Below are positions 63,430-64,000 of a DNA stretch of 64,000 bases, in pieces. The stretch is from NCBI RefSeq assembly GCF_038002345.1, contig NZ_JBBOCJ010000001.1:7068001-7132000 (forward strand). Direction: 5' to 3'. A program made the position numbers and the translations under genes. The DNA is from Paenibacillus sp. FSL M7-0420. Its GTDB lineage: Bacteria > Bacillota > Bacilli > Paenibacillales > Paenibacillaceae. The notes below the pieces were generated by a model. The model was not told where the DNA came from. It saw nothing but the letters and a program-made list of their open reading frames with translations, and ran no database searches. Each line of letters begins with the position of its first letter. Positions within the stretch are counted from its first letter, which is position 1.

Positions 63430-63467
63430 AGCACACCCCTCCACTATTTCCAAGGGAGGGGTGTGCT
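63430..63467. terminator. bidirectional hairpin
   Basis: AGCACACCCCTCC and GGAGGGGTGTGCT are exact complements around a 12-nt loop between the convergent pentapeptide and toxin genes. Confidence 0.82.
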
Positions 63468-63509
63468 GATATAAGCCTGACCATAGTTCAAAACAATTTC
63501 AAAATAATG

Positions 63510-64000
63510 TTATCCTTCGAGTATCCGAATAGCAGCTATAACAGCCTCCGCCTGACTCAGTGGAATTTTGTCTTGTTCTCTAAATACATAAATATTTTGC
63601 ATACGCAAATACTCTTCATGAAAATTCATGTCAGTAAGGAGATCATGTAGATAGCGAAAGTCTTTAATCAAACAATCTGACGGAATACCACCAGAACGTA
63701 CTTGCTCTTCTTCCCGCTTTAGTCCAATTAGGTACTGAAGGTTAACTTTTTCTGTAAATAAATTTCGGATTTTTTCGTTAGTAAAAAGCACCATTAAATC
63801 ATACAAATGTTTAGCAACATCAAATGCAAAATCACTTGGATTATCTGTTCTGGAGTTTATATATTGTCTGTATCTTTGATAATAAAACTCGGTAGCAAAT
63901 ACTTTGTCTATAAAGATGCGCTCTAGTTTTATGGTTAATATCTTAAAAGGCCGAACATTAAATTTTGTATCTAGTATATCTTGTGATTCTTTTTGGGCGT
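63510..64000 (-). CDS. AbiEii/AbiGii-type nucleotidyltransferase toxin, 5' end outside window
   Basis: Open frame of at least 162 codons that runs off the right edge; the in-window start codons are internal. It shows KLERIFIDKVFATEFYYQ and then DVAKHLYDLMVL, the K and HxYDL features that end the catalytic domain of AbiEii toxins, and a C-terminal helical part (RSGGIPSDCLIKDFRYLHD). AbiEii proteins are type IV toxin-antitoxin nucleotidyltransferases that abort phage infection; the antitoxin gene would lie upstream, beyond 64000. AT-rich relative to the neighbouring operon, hinting at acquisition. Confidence 0.72.
   Translation of the reverse strand, partial: AQKESQDILDTKFNVRPFKILTIKLERIFIDKVFATEFYYQRYRQYINSRTDNPSDFAFDVAKHLYDLMVLFTNEKIRNLFTEKVNLQYLIGLKREEEQVRSGGIPSDCLIKDFRYLHDLLTDMNFHEEYLRMQNIYVFREQDKIPLSQAEAVIAAIRILEG

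Overview
The window looks like a chromosomal segment of a plant- or soil-associated Paenibacillus or close relative. This is inferred from gene families and style, not from a marker gene: purine-rich Shine-Dalgarno sites before nearly every gene, frequent GTG and TTG starts, LplB/YtcP-type sugar importers without their own ATPase, YesM/YesN-type two-component pairs, an AraR-controlled arabinose operon, and large secreted plant-polymer proteins. No rRNA, tRNA, CRISPR array or prophage is visible.

Layout. 0.1-8.4 kb: a secreted protein, then a sugar importer (two permeases and a binding lipoprotein) followed by its histidine kinase and AraC-type regulator. 8.5-10.4 kb: an array of ten 51-bp hairpin units, split by an IS256-family element. 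10.5-15.7 kb: araB-araD-araA facing araR, with two AraR operators and a near-consensus promoter. 15.8-18.8 kb: a lipoprotein and an OmpR-type two-component pair. 19.3-23.6 kb: a lantibiotic-immunity-type ABC transporter (F-E-G) with its own two-component pair and no visible bacteriocin gene. 23.7-26.3 kb: an NAD-salvage operon (pnuC, nadR-like gene, NrtR-type Nudix regulator). 26.5-28.5 kb: a truncated Rpn-type remnant and an AT-rich P-loop ATPase gene with a nuclease-like tail, probably acquired. 28.8-32.9 kb: a giant secreted protein with CBM2-like, calcium-repeat and VWA modules, plus a small partner. 33.3-38.3 kb: an orphan TerD-like protein, a RidA protein and an AlbA-type regulator.

38.6-47.3 kb holds a seven-gene operon: two sugar-importer permeases, an HlyD-type adaptor, a binding lipoprotein, a response regulator, a histidine kinase and a secreted 836-residue protein. 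47.5-49.0 kb: an ECF sigma factor with a membrane partner. 49.1-54.5 kb: a GH28-type modular protein, a FlxA-like protein and a CE1-type esterase; the two secreted enzymes have CcpA-type (cre) sites. 54.6-57.7 kb: a methyltransferase, a second 51-bp hairpin array, a Nudix hydrolase, a VOC protein and a SigJ-like sigma factor. 57.6-62.7 kb: a tight operon of immunity-type proteins (ankyrin, two SUKH, DUF4303 and others), with a pentapeptide-repeat gene diverging from it. The right edge cuts an AbiEii-type toxin gene.

Three observations stand out. Three intergenic arrays with different sequences share a 51-52 bp period, a central inverted repeat with a T-rich loop, and a position between convergent genes. 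The seven-gene operon mixes import and export-type parts. An immunity-gene array occurs without any toxin gene in view.
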